64,000 nucleotides of DNA from Paenibacillus bouchesdurhonensis (GCF_900155685.1 NZ_LT732548.1:1341474-1405473); one strand, 5' to 3'. Positions 42,590 through 51,654 are shown, counted from the first letter of the stretch. A program made the numbers and translations. The notes: generated by a model from the sequence alone, not told the origin.

Positions 42590-43614
42590 TATTCATCTTC
42601 TCCCTTTTCCGGTTTAATTAGATATATTTCGGGGTCGACCATAGCTCCGTTTTCTACTACTTCAAAATGAAGATGAGGCCCTGTACTGCGCCCGGTTGAA
42701 CCGAGCGTGCCGATCGCATCGCCTTGCTCCACTTCAGCGCCTTTTGTCGTAGAAATTTCATTTAAATGCAAGTAATTCGTCGATAAGCCGGATGGATGGC
42801 TGATGGTAACATAATTGCCGCGCGCAGAGCTGTATCCGGCGTCGGTCACTATCCCGTCAGCTGCGGTGTAAATAAGATCGCCGACATTGCCTTTGATATC
42901 CAGGCCGTTATGCAGTGTGAGTCTGCGGGTAAACGGATCTCTGCGCTTTCCAAACGGCGAGGTCGTCTTTAAAGAATCCGTTGGCCAAAACGTTGGCAAT
43001 ATGCGCATCATTTCCTTATACTCCGTCACGGCTTCCTTCGTTTGTTCTAGCCTCGTTTGCAAGGCGGGCATTTCCTTGAGAGATGCGGATATGCTCTCTT
43101 TGGTCTCCTCAATGAGGGAGGAAATATCGTTCTCGTTTAAAGGAATGAGTTCGCCGCCCATTCCTTCCATATCCAACAGCTCGCTGTCTGAATTTTCCCA
43201 TGACAAAGCCGCAGCGGAGTGAATCTCGCTTCCTGATCGCTCCCCGTTCGTTATGGATTTCAGCTCTGCTTCCAGCTTCTCAAGCTCGGTCATCTTCGTC
43301 TCCAAAGTTTTGGACTTCTCCGAGAGCTCTACCAATTGAAACAGCAATCTGTCGATTTCCTGTTCCTTATCGTTGACTGTCGCTTGCAGCTGCTCTGAGG
43401 AGGTCGAGAGTTTGGTTTCCAAAGCGGCGATCTTGAAGGCATGGGAGCGGTTTAAGGTGAATAAGACTAAGGCAGTCACGAGCAAAAGAACTGCAGCGAT
43501 TAAGCCGACAAGTAAATATGTGGATGTCATTCTTAGACGAAATACCGGCTGTGAGCCTTCTGGAACAACTAGAACGGTATAGCGTTGGTTCTTGCGTTTA
43601 AATCCGAGCTTCAT
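42589..43614 (-). CDS. M23 family metallopeptidase with membrane anchor, copy 2
   Basis: The start at 43614 has AGGAGGAAG just upstream and gives 341 residues; the longer frame adds 28 residues lacking a site. Layout matches the 33.2 kb enzyme: cytoplasmic tail, one transmembrane helix (~30-52), coiled coil (~60-125), and a C-terminal LytM domain with LHNGLDI and GPHLHFEV zinc motifs intact. It is probably a peptidoglycan endopeptidase whose position is set by the coupled bactofilin. Inference from the gene pair. Confidence 0.93.
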   Translation of the reverse strand: MKLGFKRKNQRYTVLVVPEGSQPVFRLRMTSTYLLVGLIAAVLLLVTALVLFTLNRSHAFKIAALETKLSTSSEQLQATVNDKEQEIDRLLFQLVELSEKSKTLETKMTELEKLEAELKSITNGERSGSEIHSAAALSWENSDSELLDMEGMGGELIPLNENDISSLIEETKESISASLKEMPALQTRLEQTKEAVTEYKEMMRILPTFWPTDSLKTTSPFGKRRDPFTRRLTLHNGLDIKGNVGDLIYTAADGIVTDAGYSSARGNYVTISHPSGLSTNYLHLNEISTTKGAEVEQGDAIGTLGSTGRSTGPHLHFEVVENGAMVDPEIYLIKPEKGEDE

Positions 43615-43791
43615 AGCTTCCTCCTGAATCTTGTGCAATCTTAAAAGAACGCAAGACATGGGTCTTCGTTCACCAAGAGGTATTATTCGGCAAATCATAC
43701 CGATAATCCTGTTGCCATAGAGAATATTATCGTAATATTTTGTGAAGAGCCGGGAAATTTGTCGAAGGTGCTGTCATATTAGCATAAGAAT

Positions 43792-44061
43792 ATGACAGCT
43801 GAGGAGCTCGAAGTGCACCGCCAGCAAATTTGGGATGTACTATTCAGTAAGCCGCATGCCTGCATGCGAGCCTCACAACTTCCGAAAAAGTATGGCTTCG
43901 GCATTCATTACGATTCTGAAGGCCGAATTGCCATCTCTGGCATGGAGACGCCCGAAAACGAGCGTTTCGTACAATCCGGCGATGAAATTACGCTGCTTAA
44001 TGGAATGCGGCGTCGGCGCGGCGCGGCTAGGCAGCGGGTGCAGCGGGAACAGCGGGGATAG
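43792..44061 (+). CDS. Small conserved-looking hypothetical protein
   Basis: An 89-residue basic protein; I do not recognise a named domain. The central YGFGIHYDSEGRIAISGMETPENERF is well ordered and compositionally like a real protein, while the last 20 residues are Arg-rich. No good ribosome binding site precedes ATG 43792 (AAGGTG lies about 20 bases away). It is divergent from the M23 gene and not part of an evident operon. Could be a short DNA- or RNA-binding protein, judging only from charge. Confidence 0.55.
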   Translation: MTAEELEVHRQQIWDVLFSKPHACMRASQLPKKYGFGIHYDSEGRIAISGMETPENERFVQSGDEITLLNGMRRRRGAARQRVQREQRG

Positions 44062-44103
44062 GTGCGAGTAGACAGCGGGAGTAAATGCGGGACTCTATAT
44101 AAG

Positions 44104-44240
44104 TTGTTCTACCGCAGCGGCTGCAGTTCTGCCTCTTATGAGCCTCTATCAATCAAGAGAGCTGGGGGCAAAAGCGATGGTAGGAACATGTTGCGTACTT
44201 GCTCCGCATCCATTTAATTGTTTAATTTATATAAATGGAT
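44104..44240 (+). repeat. Dispersed repeat, module A, copy 2
   Basis: Homologous to 7221-7408: shared CTTATGAG, GGGG-AAAAGCGAT-like, GGAACAT and TGCGTACTTGC blocks. The same reading frame is open from TTG 44104 to TAA 44215-44217, giving a 37-residue peptide with SYEPLSIKRAGGKSDGRN and MLRTC, parallel to the peptides of copies 1 and 3. Confidence 0.7.
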
Positions 44241-44467
44241 TTATAGTCGTTAGTTTTTTCGTAAAGCAGGAAAAGTAGATTTAAAATGGGTTGCATGTCG
44301 TTACGAAGAAGGATAATGGATATTCTGGGTTGAATTCTTGATTTTAGGTACAGTGAATCCATCTAATTCTCTGAAACATTCGATTGGAGTATAATTAGAT
44401 ACATGAATTCCATTCCCTCGTATTTTAGGAATTATGTTACGAATGCTCAATCATTCAACTTATATAG
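44224..44467 (+). repeat. Dispersed repeat, module B, copy 2
   Basis: About 244 bp bounded by related ends, AATTTATATAAATGGATTT at the left and TTCAACTTATATAG at the right. Internal blocks AGGTACAGTGAATCCATC and AGATACATGAATTCCATT are imperfect copies of each other. Homologous to the inverted copy at 51261-51490. Confidence 0.65.
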
Positions 44468-44488
44468 AATAGAAAAGGTGACAACACA

Positions 44489-45292
44489 GTGGAAGAAATA
44501 AAAGGAGAACTAATTACGGTTGCTACGCTAGAACAGGATATAAAGAAGCTCGGAGTGCAAGAGGGCATGACGCTGCTGGTGCACTCCTCGTTCAAATCAC
44601 TCGGGCAATGGGTGCTTGGCGGCCCGGTATCCCTCATTCTTGCTCTGGAGAAGACGGTAGGGCTGGGCGGCACTTTGGTGATGCCAACGCATACTCCGGA
44701 CTTAAGCGATCCGTCAGGATGGGGGAATCCGCCGGTTTCGGAGTCTTGGTGGGAGACGATTCGGGCAGAGATGCCCCCTTATGACGAGGCCATGACGCCG
44801 TGCGAATGGATGGGCGTGATTCCGGACACCTTCCGCAAACAGAAGGGTGTCATTCGCAGCAGCCATCCTCAGGTTTCTTTTGCAGCCTGGGGGGCGAAAT
44901 CTGGTGATATCGTGAAGGATCACGATATCGACAATGGTCTTGGCGAGAGCTCGCCGCTAGCCAGAATATACGATCATCATGGTTGGGTTTTGCTGCTTGG
45001 CGTCGGACATGATTGCAACACATCCCTTCATCTATCGGAGCATCGGGCGAGCTATTCCGGCAAGAAAATGGTAGAATGCAAAGCGCCGATCACTAGGGAA
45101 GGCATACGGCAGTGGATCAGCTACACGGATCTTGATTATGAATCCGCGGACTTTGGACGTTTAGGCGTGGACTTTGAGCGTTCAGGCGGGCAGGTGCTTC
45201 GGGGACAAATCGCTGGTGCAGACGCTAGGCTTATCCCGCAGCGGCAGCTTGTGGATTATGGCGTACAATGGCTGGAGCAGCATCGCCGCTAA
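44489..45292 (+). CDS. AAC(3)-family N-acetyltransferase
   Basis: A 267-residue protein starting with GTG after AAGGTGA. It has the aminoglycoside 3-N-acetyltransferase/YokD fold blocks: LLVHSSFKSLGQWVLGG, GTLVMPTHTPDLSDP, the RSSHPQVSFAAWG motif with the catalytic His, and GHDCNTSLHLSEHRA. Chromosomal members in Bacilli often have no proven resistance role, so the substrate may be another amine. No resistance genes or mobile elements are nearby. Confidence 0.9.
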   Translation: MEEIKGELITVATLEQDIKKLGVQEGMTLLVHSSFKSLGQWVLGGPVSLILALEKTVGLGGTLVMPTHTPDLSDPSGWGNPPVSESWWETIRAEMPPYDEAMTPCEWMGVIPDTFRKQKGVIRSSHPQVSFAAWGAKSGDIVKDHDIDNGLGESSPLARIYDHHGWVLLLGVGHDCNTSLHLSEHRASYSGKKMVECKAPITREGIRQWISYTDLDYESADFGRLGVDFERSGGQVLRGQIAGADARLIPQRQLVDYGVQWLEQHRR

Positions 45293-45360
45293 AACGATGT
45301 GCACGATCATCAGATCGTCTGCGGCAAGATCGAACCTCTAGGAAATAGTCGAAATAAATA

Positions 45361-45404
45361 GCGCCCCTGTATCGTTCAATTGAACTTATACATGGGGCGT
45401 TTGT
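45361..45404 (+). terminator. Terminator after the acetyltransferase gene
   Basis: CGCCCCTGTAT pairs with ATACATGGGGCG (one bulged T) over 11 bp; TTTGTTC follows. About 70 bp after the stop. Confidence 0.7.
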
Positions 45405-45516
45405 TCATGTTTATTATGCATAGGATCCGTTGTATCCTATAGATCCGCAGCATCTTATGGAAGGGCATCGTTGACCGCCAGGGCAGGATCATAACGCTGA
45501 CATCTCGTTAATAGCT

Positions 45517-45546
45517 AAAGCTCCTAGCGTCACGCTAGGAGCTTAT
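45517..45546. terminator. Perfect 11-bp hairpin downstream of the AraC gene
   Basis: AGCTCCTAGCG, loop TCA, CGCTAGGAGCT, then TTATTTT on the plus strand. It is probably a bidirectional terminator for the convergent transcripts. Confidence 0.7.
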
Positions 45547-45604
45547 TTTGGCGATGATCGTCGTTTTAGGATAAGGGCGTTGACTGTCGTGCAAGAAACT
45601 TATC

Positions 45605-46456
45605 TTATCGTTGGCTGTCACGGTAGGCGCTTGGCGTTTGGCCGGTGACTTTTTTGAAGAGCATGGAGAAGTATTTGTCGTTATTGTAGCCTACACTAGC
45701 CGCTACCTCATGCACCGGTGCATCGCTCTCGGCAAGCAGTCGTTTAGCTTCTTCAATCCGCCGGGTGATGAGATAATTGACGGGAGAATCGCCCAAGTCC
45801 TTTTTGAATAAACGGGATAAATAATGCTGGCTGACATAGAGGGTGTCGGCAATTTCCTTTAAGGTAATGCTTTGCGTAAAGTTGTTATCGATGAATTCTT
45901 TGGTGCGAATGGTGAGCTCGTTTTTGCCTTTCAGCGATTGGAATTGGTGCTCCGCATCAACCATGCGGTAAATGAACGTGATTAACGACATCAGTAAATT
46001 GCTGCTCAGCGTCTCGTAGCCTAAGGCCTGGGAGTCGCATTCCTGAAGCATTTCCGATAAATAGGATTCCACGCGGCTCGCATATTGTCCGCAGGAAATG
46101 ACGGGCTCGACATACGGGGGCAGCAGCATACCGCTCGGTACCCCTTCGATATGCAGATTGTCTACTCCACAGTAAACTACTTTGAAGGTTCCCTGTCCAT
46201 GATTGGTCGAGCGTTCCTCATGGAGGACGCCAGGGTTGTAGATCGCTACATCACCTTGCTGCAGTCCGTAGCTTTTGCCGCCGATCTGGAACTCGCCCGA
46301 ACCTTCGACGATATAAATGATTTCGCAGAAATCGTGAATTTGCATGGGTGCATAGAAGGCGGACTTATCGACGACTTGTCCGGCGTAGAGAAGCTCGGGA
46401 ATTTTTTTGAAACGGAATCGATCGCTCTTGTTGTAAGGGATTTCAATTTTCGTCAT
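45605..46456 (-). CDS. AraC family regulator with cupin sensor domain
   Basis: A 283-residue protein: an N-terminal cupin-like sugar-binding domain (residues ~20-110; MQIHDFCEIIYIVEGSGEFQI, GVLHEE) and a C-terminal pair of AraC helix-turn-helix motifs (SITLKEIADTLYVSQHYLSRLFKKDLGDSP, VHEVAASVGYNNDKYFSMLFKKVTGQTP). It is divergent from the fucose operon across 195 bp and is very likely its activator, responding to L-fucose or a pathway intermediate. The sugar is inferred from the operon only. Confidence 0.92.
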   Translation of the reverse strand: MTKIEIPYNKSDRFRFKKIPELLYAGQVVDKSAFYAPMQIHDFCEIIYIVEGSGEFQIGGKSYGLQQGDVAIYNPGVLHEERSTNHGQGTFKVVYCGVDNLHIEGVPSGMLLPPYVEPVISCGQYASRVESYLSEMLQECDSQALGYETLSSNLLMSLITFIYRMVDAEHQFQSLKGKNELTIRTKEFIDNNFTQSITLKEIADTLYVSQHYLSRLFKKDLGDSPVNYLITRRIEEAKRLLAESDAPVHEVAASVGYNNDKYFSMLFKKVTGQTPSAYRDSQR

Positions 46457-46610
46457 TTGCCGTCCCTCCAGAACCGAATATTATCTACTATTATATAACA
46501 GGGCGCGAAGAGGTACATCATCTTCTGGCGGGTACAACAGGTATACAATATTGATCGATATGGGCGGAAAAAGAACAAAATAGTAGGTTATCTTCCTTCC
46601 CTTCCCTCAT

Positions 46611-46630
46611 TAGAATAGGGGTATATTCTA
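46611..46630. promoter_or_regulatory. Inverted repeat upstream of fucI
   Basis: TAGAATA, six bases, TATTCTA: perfect 7-bp arms 21 bp before the fucI start. It overlaps the leader just upstream of the GGAGGG site, so binding there could block transcription or translation. AraC-type activators usually use direct repeats, so its meaning is uncertain. Confidence 0.35.
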
Positions 46631-46651
46631 TGACGAATTGGAGGGACAACA

Positions 46652-48448
46652 ATGACTTCACTTGAAAGCGATTACAGATGGCGCGACGGGTTTCCAACGA
46701 TCGGGATTCGTCCGACGATTGATGGTAGAAGGAGAGGGGTACGCGAATCACTGGAAGAGCAGACGATGAATCTGGCCAAAGCGGTAGCTGCCATGCTAAC
46801 GGAGCAACTTCGCTATCCCGACGGCACTCCCGTGAAGTGCGTTATCGCCGATACCTGCATAGGCGGGGTAGCCGAAGCGGCAGCGGCTGCAAAAAAATTC
46901 AAAAACGCCGAGGTCGGCTTGACGATTACGGTTACCCCCTGCTGGTGCTATGGAACGGAGACGATGGATACTGAACCTGCACTTCCCAAGGCAGTGTGGG
47001 GCTTTAACGGAACAGGGCGACCAGGCGCAGTGTATTTGGCGGCCGTCCTGTCCGCCCATGCTCAGAAGGGGCTGCCGGCGTTCGGCATCTACGGGGAGGA
47101 TGTACAGGACGAGGGAGACAATGCGATTCCAGCGGATGTGCAGGAGAAACTGCTGCGCTTCGCCAAGGCAGGGCTGGCCGCGGCGATGATGAAAGGCAAG
47201 GCTTATCTATCAATGGGATCGGTATCGATGGGGATCGCAGGCTCAATGGTGGATGATGGTTTCTTTCAGGAATACTTGGGCATGCGCAATGAATACATCG
47301 ATATGAGCGAATTTACACGGCGTATAAATGAAGGAATATTTGACCCAAGCGAATATGAGCGGGCGCTGGCCTGGACAAAGAAATCCTGCAAGGAGGGTAT
47401 GGACAATAATCCAGAGCAGCTGCAGTCGTCCCGTGAACGCAAGGATCAAGAGTGGGAGACGGTCGTGAAAATGACGCTCATTGCCCGCGACCTGATGATC
47501 GGAAATCCGCGGCTTGCCGAGCTGGGCTTCGAAGAGGAAGCTCAGGGCCACCATGCGATTGTCTCTGGATTCCAGGGGCAGCGGCAGTGGACAGATCATT
47601 TTCCGAATGGGGATTTTATGGAGACGCTGCTTAATTCCTCTTTCGATTGGAACGGCAGGCGTTCACCTTATATTATCGCTACAGAGAACGACAGCCTGAA
47701 TGGGGTCAGCATGCTGTTTGGCTACTTGCTGACAAATACGGCGCAGATTTTTGCCGATGTGAGAACGTATTGGAGTCCGGCTTCGGTGGAACGGGTTACG
47801 GGCTATAAGCTGGAAGGACAAGCGGAGAATGGAATTCTCCATTTGATCAATTCGGGATCGGCTGCTTTGGACGGAACGGGAGAGCAGATGAAGCAGGGGC
47901 AGCCAGTGATCAAGCCCCATTGGGAAATCGACAATGAAGAAGTAGAGCAAATGCTTGCAGCGACGCAGTGGCGCCCGGCCTCGCTCGAGTATTTCCGGGG
48001 AGGCGGCTTCTCCACCGACTATTTGACGCGTGGCGGGATGCCGATGACGATGGCTCGGATCAATCTCGCCAAGGGGCTGGGCCCGGCACTGCAAATTGCC
48101 GAAGGATATTCCGTCGATCTGCCACAGCATGTGCATGACACGCTGGATCGTCGAACCGACCCGACTTGGCCGACGACCTGGTTTGCGCCGAACCTGACGG
48201 GCACCGGAGCCTTCACGAGCGTTTATAGCGTGATGGACAATTGGGGTGCCAATCACGGCGTGATCAGCTACGGACATATTGGCGCTGATTTAATCACGCT
48301 GGCGTCGATCCTGCGTATTCCGGTCAGCATGCATAATGTTCCACCAGAGCAAATATTCCGGCCCCGGGCATGGGGATTATTCGGTACGGAAAGCGCCGAG
48401 AATGCGGATTATCGGGCTTGCGCCAATTTTGGGCCGCTTTACAAATAG
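46652..48448 (+). CDS. fucI: L-fucose isomerase
   Basis: A 598-residue protein, the normal length, with TTGGAGGG before the ATG. FucI family patterns are clear: [25 protein letters not shown] at the N-terminus, [33 protein letters not shown], and the metal-binding Glu/Asp/His region including [12 protein letters not shown] and [15 protein letters not shown]. It converts L-fucose to L-fuculose with Mn2+ in the cytoplasm. D-arabinose is a common second substrate. First gene of the operon that continues with an aldolase, a kinase and a mutarotase. Confidence 0.96.
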   Translation: MTSLESDYRWRDGFPTIGIRPTIDGRRRGVRESLEEQTMNLAKAVAAMLTEQLRYPDGTPVKCVIADTCIGGVAEAAAAAKKFKNAEVGLTITVTPCWCYGTETMDTEPALPKAVWGFNGTGRPGAVYLAAVLSAHAQKGLPAFGIYGEDVQDEGDNAIPADVQEKLLRFAKAGLAAAMMKGKAYLSMGSVSMGIAGSMVDDGFFQEYLGMRNEYIDMSEFTRRINEGIFDPSEYERALAWTKKSCKEGMDNNPEQLQSSRERKDQEWETVVKMTLIARDLMIGNPRLAELGFEEEAQGHHAIVSGFQGQRQWTDHFPNGDFMETLLNSSFDWNGRRSPYIIATENDSLNGVSMLFGYLLTNTAQIFADVRTYWSPASVERVTGYKLEGQAENGILHLINSGSAALDGTGEQMKQGQPVIKPHWEIDNEEVEQMLAATQWRPASLEYFRGGGFSTDYLTRGGMPMTMARINLAKGLGPALQIAEGYSVDLPQHVHDTLDRRTDPTWPTTWFAPNLTGTGAFTSVYSVMDNWGANHGVISYGHIGADLITLASILRIPVSMHNVPPEQIFRPRAWGLFGTESAENADYRACANFGPLYK

Positions 48449-48474
48449 CAAATGGGAATGGAGAGGAGAGCTGC

Positions 48475-49134
48475 ATGATTAATATGGATACGCGAAATGA
48501 GTTGTGCAAATATGCCCGCAAAATCGTGGATAGCGGGCTCGTCGTTGGCCCCGGCGGCAACATTAGCGCCCGGGCGGGAGACAAAATGTACTTGTCTCCC
48601 AGCGGTTTTGCCTTAGAGGAAGTCGAACCCGAGCAGTGGATCGAAGTCGATATCCCTACTGGCGAGATTACCGAGATCGGCCTGCGCCCGTCTTCAGAGG
48701 TGCTGATGCATTTATACGGATATCGGCAAAAACCGGATATGGGGGCCATGGTTCATACGCATCCTCCTTATTGCATTGCCTTTACCTTAGTTGAGCAGAA
48801 GCTGCCGATCATGTTTCCCGATCAGGCGGCATTAGTCGGCAGCACCGCATATATCCCCTACTTGATCCCGACGACGGATTTACTGGCAGAAGCCGTAGCT
48901 GACAAGGTCAATGAAGCCAGCTCGATTCTTCTTGGCAACCATGGACTAGTTACGACGGGACGTAATTTGCGAGAAGCTTACTATCGAACCCAGGTCGTAG
49001 AGGAAAGTGCAAAGATATATTTAAGCGCGAGAGCGGCGGGAACTCCGGCTCCGCTTACCGACCAAGAGGTTGCGGATATCGCTGCACTGGAGAGTGAGGA
49101 CTACCGGATTCAACTGCTGCAAAAAATGAAATGA
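48475..49134 (+). CDS. fucA: Class II aldolase (L-fuculose-phosphate aldolase-like)
   Basis: ATG 48475 follows GAGAGGAGAG and gives 219 residues; the longer frame runs into fucI. Zinc and catalytic motifs are present: GPGGNISAR, RPSSEVLMHLYGYR (catalytic Glu), MVHTHPPYCIAF (H-x-H) and GNHGLVTTG (third His). The enzyme splits L-fuculose-1-phosphate into dihydroxyacetone phosphate and L-lactaldehyde. The fuc context favours this over RhaD or AraD, whose sequences are related. Confidence 0.9.
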   Translation: MINMDTRNELCKYARKIVDSGLVVGPGGNISARAGDKMYLSPSGFALEEVEPEQWIEVDIPTGEITEIGLRPSSEVLMHLYGYRQKPDMGAMVHTHPPYCIAFTLVEQKLPIMFPDQAALVGSTAYIPYLIPTTDLLAEAVADKVNEASSILLGNHGLVTTGRNLREAYYRTQVVEESAKIYLSARAAGTPAPLTDQEVADIAALESEDYRIQLLQKMK

Positions 49135-49149
49135 GCGGGTGGTGATATC

Positions 49150-50655
49150 GTGAGTTTAACTCCATGCGTCTTGGCTTTTGATTTAGGAGCCAGCAGCGGC
49201 AGGGCGCTGATCGGTGAGCTTGTCAGGGAGGAGAGCGGACATCCAGGCAGACTGAACATTACGGAAATTCACCGATTTGCGAATACCCCGGTACAAATCG
49301 GCGATCATTTGCACTGGAATATCGCGATGCTGCTGCAGGAGATCAAGTACGCGATACGGCAAGCATTTCAGGCTGGTTATAAGCCGGTGAGCTGCGGGAT
49401 GGATACATGGGGCGTGGATTTTGGCCTGTTGGATCATAACGGCGAATTGCTGGGCCTGCCCTATCATTACCGGGATCGCCAGACCGAGGGGCTGGTGGAG
49501 GAAGTGTCCGCGCTTATTGGGAAGGAGCGGTTGTTTCGGGAGAGCGGACTGCAATTTATGCCTTTTAATACGCTATATCAGCTCTATGCAATGAAAAAAT
49601 CGGGCTCCCCCAAGCTGAAGCTGGCGCAAACCCTGCTGCTGACCCCGGATTTGCTTAATTATTTCCTGACCGGGCGGAGAATCTGCGAATTTACCATGGC
49701 AACGACCACACAGCTCTATGATCCAGTGAAGGGGGCTTGGAACGTCCCGTTAATGGAGCAGCTTGGATTGCCTGCAGAAATCCTTCCAGCGCTTGTATAC
49801 CCTGGGACTGTCATTGGAGAGCTGACCGAGGCTTTATGCGCCGAACTGGATGTGCCTCCGCTCAAAGTTGTGGCGGTGGCTTCGCATGATACGGAATCGG
49901 CTGCGGTGGCGGTGCCTTCTTCCTCCATGCCCTTGGCCTATCTTGTCAGTGGAACATGGTCGCTGCTTGGAACGCCAATGGAACGGCCGTTGCTCGATCC
50001 CGCAGTACTTGAGCTGCAGTTCTCGAATGAGGGCGGAGCAGGTGGCAGCTATCACTTATTGAAAAATATAATGGGGCTGTGGATTCTTCAGGAGTGCAGG
50101 CGGAAATGGGAGCTGGCGAGGAACTCGTATTCCTATTCCGACCTTGGGCTGCTGGCGGAGGCAGCACCCCCATTCCGCTGTTTTATCGACCCGGACGATC
50201 TTCGTTTTATGAATCCGGCAGATATGCCTAAGGAAATAATCGACTATTGCCGGGAGACCGGGCAGGTAGAGCCGCGAAGCGATGGAGAGATCGTCCGCTG
50301 CGTCATGGAGAGTCTGGCCCTGCGCTACCGCCAGGTGCTTGAGCAGGCCGAGAGGCTGACCGGCGTGGGCTTCAAGGGGCTGCATATGGTCGGCGGCGGC
50401 ATTCAAAATGAGCTGCTATGCCAGTTTACGGCGAATGCTCTTGAACGTCCCGTATGGACAGGGCCGATTGAAGCCAGTGCGATCGGGAACATGCTTGTAC
50501 AATTGCAGGCAGGGGGTTATATTCGGAATATGGAGGAAGGGAGTGCAGTCGTGAAGGCTACATTTCCGCTGCAAGTATATGAACCAGAGGGTCGAAGTGA
50601 ATGGGCGGAGGCCTACGAAAAGTATAGCGGTCTAGCTTCCCGGGCTGTACATTGA
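49150..50655 (+). CDS. FGGY sugar kinase, rhamnulokinase type (L-fuculose kinase by context)
   Basis: A 501-residue kinase with GTG start. The N-terminal LAFDLGASSGRALIGEL and CGMDTWGVDFGLLD, with YHYRDRQTEG, are the RhaB signature rather than that of E. coli FucK. The C-terminal lobe has LVSGTWSLLGTP and MVGGGIQNELLCQFTANAL, the ATP site. RhaB-type kinases phosphorylate L-rhamnulose and also L-fuculose. With fucI, a class II aldolase and FucU around it and no rhaA in view, it most likely makes L-fuculose-1-phosphate. Confidence 0.92.
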   Translation: MSLTPCVLAFDLGASSGRALIGELVREESGHPGRLNITEIHRFANTPVQIGDHLHWNIAMLLQEIKYAIRQAFQAGYKPVSCGMDTWGVDFGLLDHNGELLGLPYHYRDRQTEGLVEEVSALIGKERLFRESGLQFMPFNTLYQLYAMKKSGSPKLKLAQTLLLTPDLLNYFLTGRRICEFTMATTTQLYDPVKGAWNVPLMEQLGLPAEILPALVYPGTVIGELTEALCAELDVPPLKVVAVASHDTESAAVAVPSSSMPLAYLVSGTWSLLGTPMERPLLDPAVLELQFSNEGGAGGSYHLLKNIMGLWILQECRRKWELARNSYSYSDLGLLAEAAPPFRCFIDPDDLRFMNPADMPKEIIDYCRETGQVEPRSDGEIVRCVMESLALRYRQVLEQAERLTGVGFKGLHMVGGGIQNELLCQFTANALERPVWTGPIEASAIGNMLVQLQAGGYIRNMEEGSAVVKATFPLQVYEPEGRSEWAEAYEKYSGLASRAVH

Positions 50656-50718
50656 TTATGGAATGGCATTCATAGGGCTCATATCAATTATAACGACAAG
50701 TTTGGAGGGCTTACTTGC

Positions 50719-51147
50719 ATGTTAAAAGGAATTTCGAGCCTGATCTCGCCGGATCTGATCAAAGTGCTGATGGAGATGGGACACTCGGATGAAATCGTGT
50801 TTGCCGACGCTAATTTTCCGGCAGCGAGCCATGCCCAGCGCTTGGTTCGCTGCGACGGTCATGGCATTGCCGAGCTGCTGGAGGCGATATTGCCGTTGTT
50901 CCCCTTGGACGTGTACGTGGATCGGCCTGTAACGTTGATGGCCGTAACTCCAGGCGACGGCGTGAAGACTCCGATTTGGGACAGGTACCGGAAAATCGTG
51001 GAGGGTTATCATTCCGGGGCCGACGCTTTCGAGGAAATGGAGCGGTTTGCTTTTTACGAGAGAGCAAAGCAGGCCTATGCGATTGTATCTACCGGGGAGC
51101 GGGCATTGTATGCGAACATCATTCTGAAAAAGGGCGTCGTCATTTAA
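50719..51147 (+). CDS. fucU: L-fucose mutarotase (RbsD/FucU family)
   Basis: A 142-residue RbsD/FucU protein: ISPDLIKVLMEMGHSDEIVFADANFPA has the catalytic-type His near residue 22 and the Asp of DANFPA, and the C-terminal YERAKQAYAIVSTGERALYANIILKKG is typical. It interconverts alpha- and beta-L-fucose before isomerisation. GGAGGGC precedes the ATG. Last gene of the fuc operon; no transporter gene follows, so uptake must be encoded elsewhere. Confidence 0.94.
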   Translation: MLKGISSLISPDLIKVLMEMGHSDEIVFADANFPAASHAQRLVRCDGHGIAELLEAILPLFPLDVYVDRPVTLMAVTPGDGVKTPIWDRYRKIVEGYHSGADAFEEMERFAFYERAKQAYAIVSTGERALYANIILKKGVVI

Positions 51148-51260
51148 AGTGGTCATATCCATCATCATGTCGCTGATCAGGTCGTTACATTATGTAAGTA
51201 TATTAGGTGAGTGCATTATGGCAGTTACCCTGCCAGCATCATATTAAACGATCGTATCAA

Positions 51261-51490
51261 CTATATAAAGTTGAACAAATATTTAGGCTATATGGCTAAT
51301 GCCTAAACCATTTTGATCTCTCGACCGCAAACCTTAGCCTTTGTACTAAATGGAATTTAGGTATCTGAATATTCCCTAAACGAATGTTTCAAGGGATTAG
51401 ATGGAATTTATGTACCTAAGATCATGAAACCAGCCCATGATTGGGCACTTCCCTTCTTCTAGTGACATTGAAATCCATTTATATAAGTTG
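51261..51490 (-). repeat. Dispersed repeat, module B, copy 3
   Basis: About 230 bp, inverted relative to 44224-44467. On the minus strand it starts with CAACTTATATAAATGGATTT and ends with GTTCAACTTTATATAG. Internal blocks AGGTACATAAATTCCATC and AGATACCTAAATTCCATT correspond to those of copy 2, as does TTGAAACATTCG. Confidence 0.7.
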
Positions 51491-51654
51491 AACATCAAGA
51501 TGAATGTGAGGCAAGTACGCAAAGTATTCCTGTGATCGCTGTTGTTCTCAGACTTCTTGGGTGATATAGATTTCCTGGATTCTATAGGTTCATAATAGGT
51601 GGAAATCCGCTCACAAAGGCGACCAGAGGCGACCCGCAAGTAATTTGCTTCCAC
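51397..51654 (-). CDS. Possible small protein from the dispersed repeat
   Basis: An 85-residue frame starting with GTG and running through module A into module B. Residues ~12-42 (GRLCERIS, YYEPIESRKSISPKKS, NSDHRNTLRTC) match the frames of copies 1 and 2, with many synonymous differences. There is no strong ribosome binding site, and the C-terminal 40 residues have no counterpart. It is either a decayed gene or a mobile small-protein gene; expression is uncertain. Confidence 0.3.
   Translation of the reverse strand: MEANYLRVASGRLCERISTYYEPIESRKSISPKKSENNSDHRNTLRTCLTFILMFNLYKWISMSLEEGKCPIMGWFHDLRYINSI

Larger units (their letters stand above)
44062..44488. other. 427-bp intergenic region holding repeat copy 2
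   Basis: Nearly all of it is repeat: module A at 44104-44240 and module B at 44224-44467. The promoter of the acetyltransferase gene must lie within or next to module B, whose last 14 bases end 21 bp before the start codon. Confidence 0.65.
45293..45604. other. 312-bp intergenic region with two hairpins
   Basis: Between the acetyltransferase and the convergent AraC gene. It contains the terminator at 45361-45404 and a perfect hairpin at 45517-45546. Nothing else is recognised. Confidence 0.6.

Noticed and set aside
44489-45292. Acquired aminoglycoside-resistance gene
   Set aside because: The AAC(3)-family fold is common in Bacilli chromosomes; no mobile element, integron or base-composition shift is visible nearby.
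48370-48474. Upstream extension of the class II aldolase
   Set aside because: The first 35 codons overlap the fucI 3' end and lack a site; ATG 48475 follows GAGAGGAGAG.
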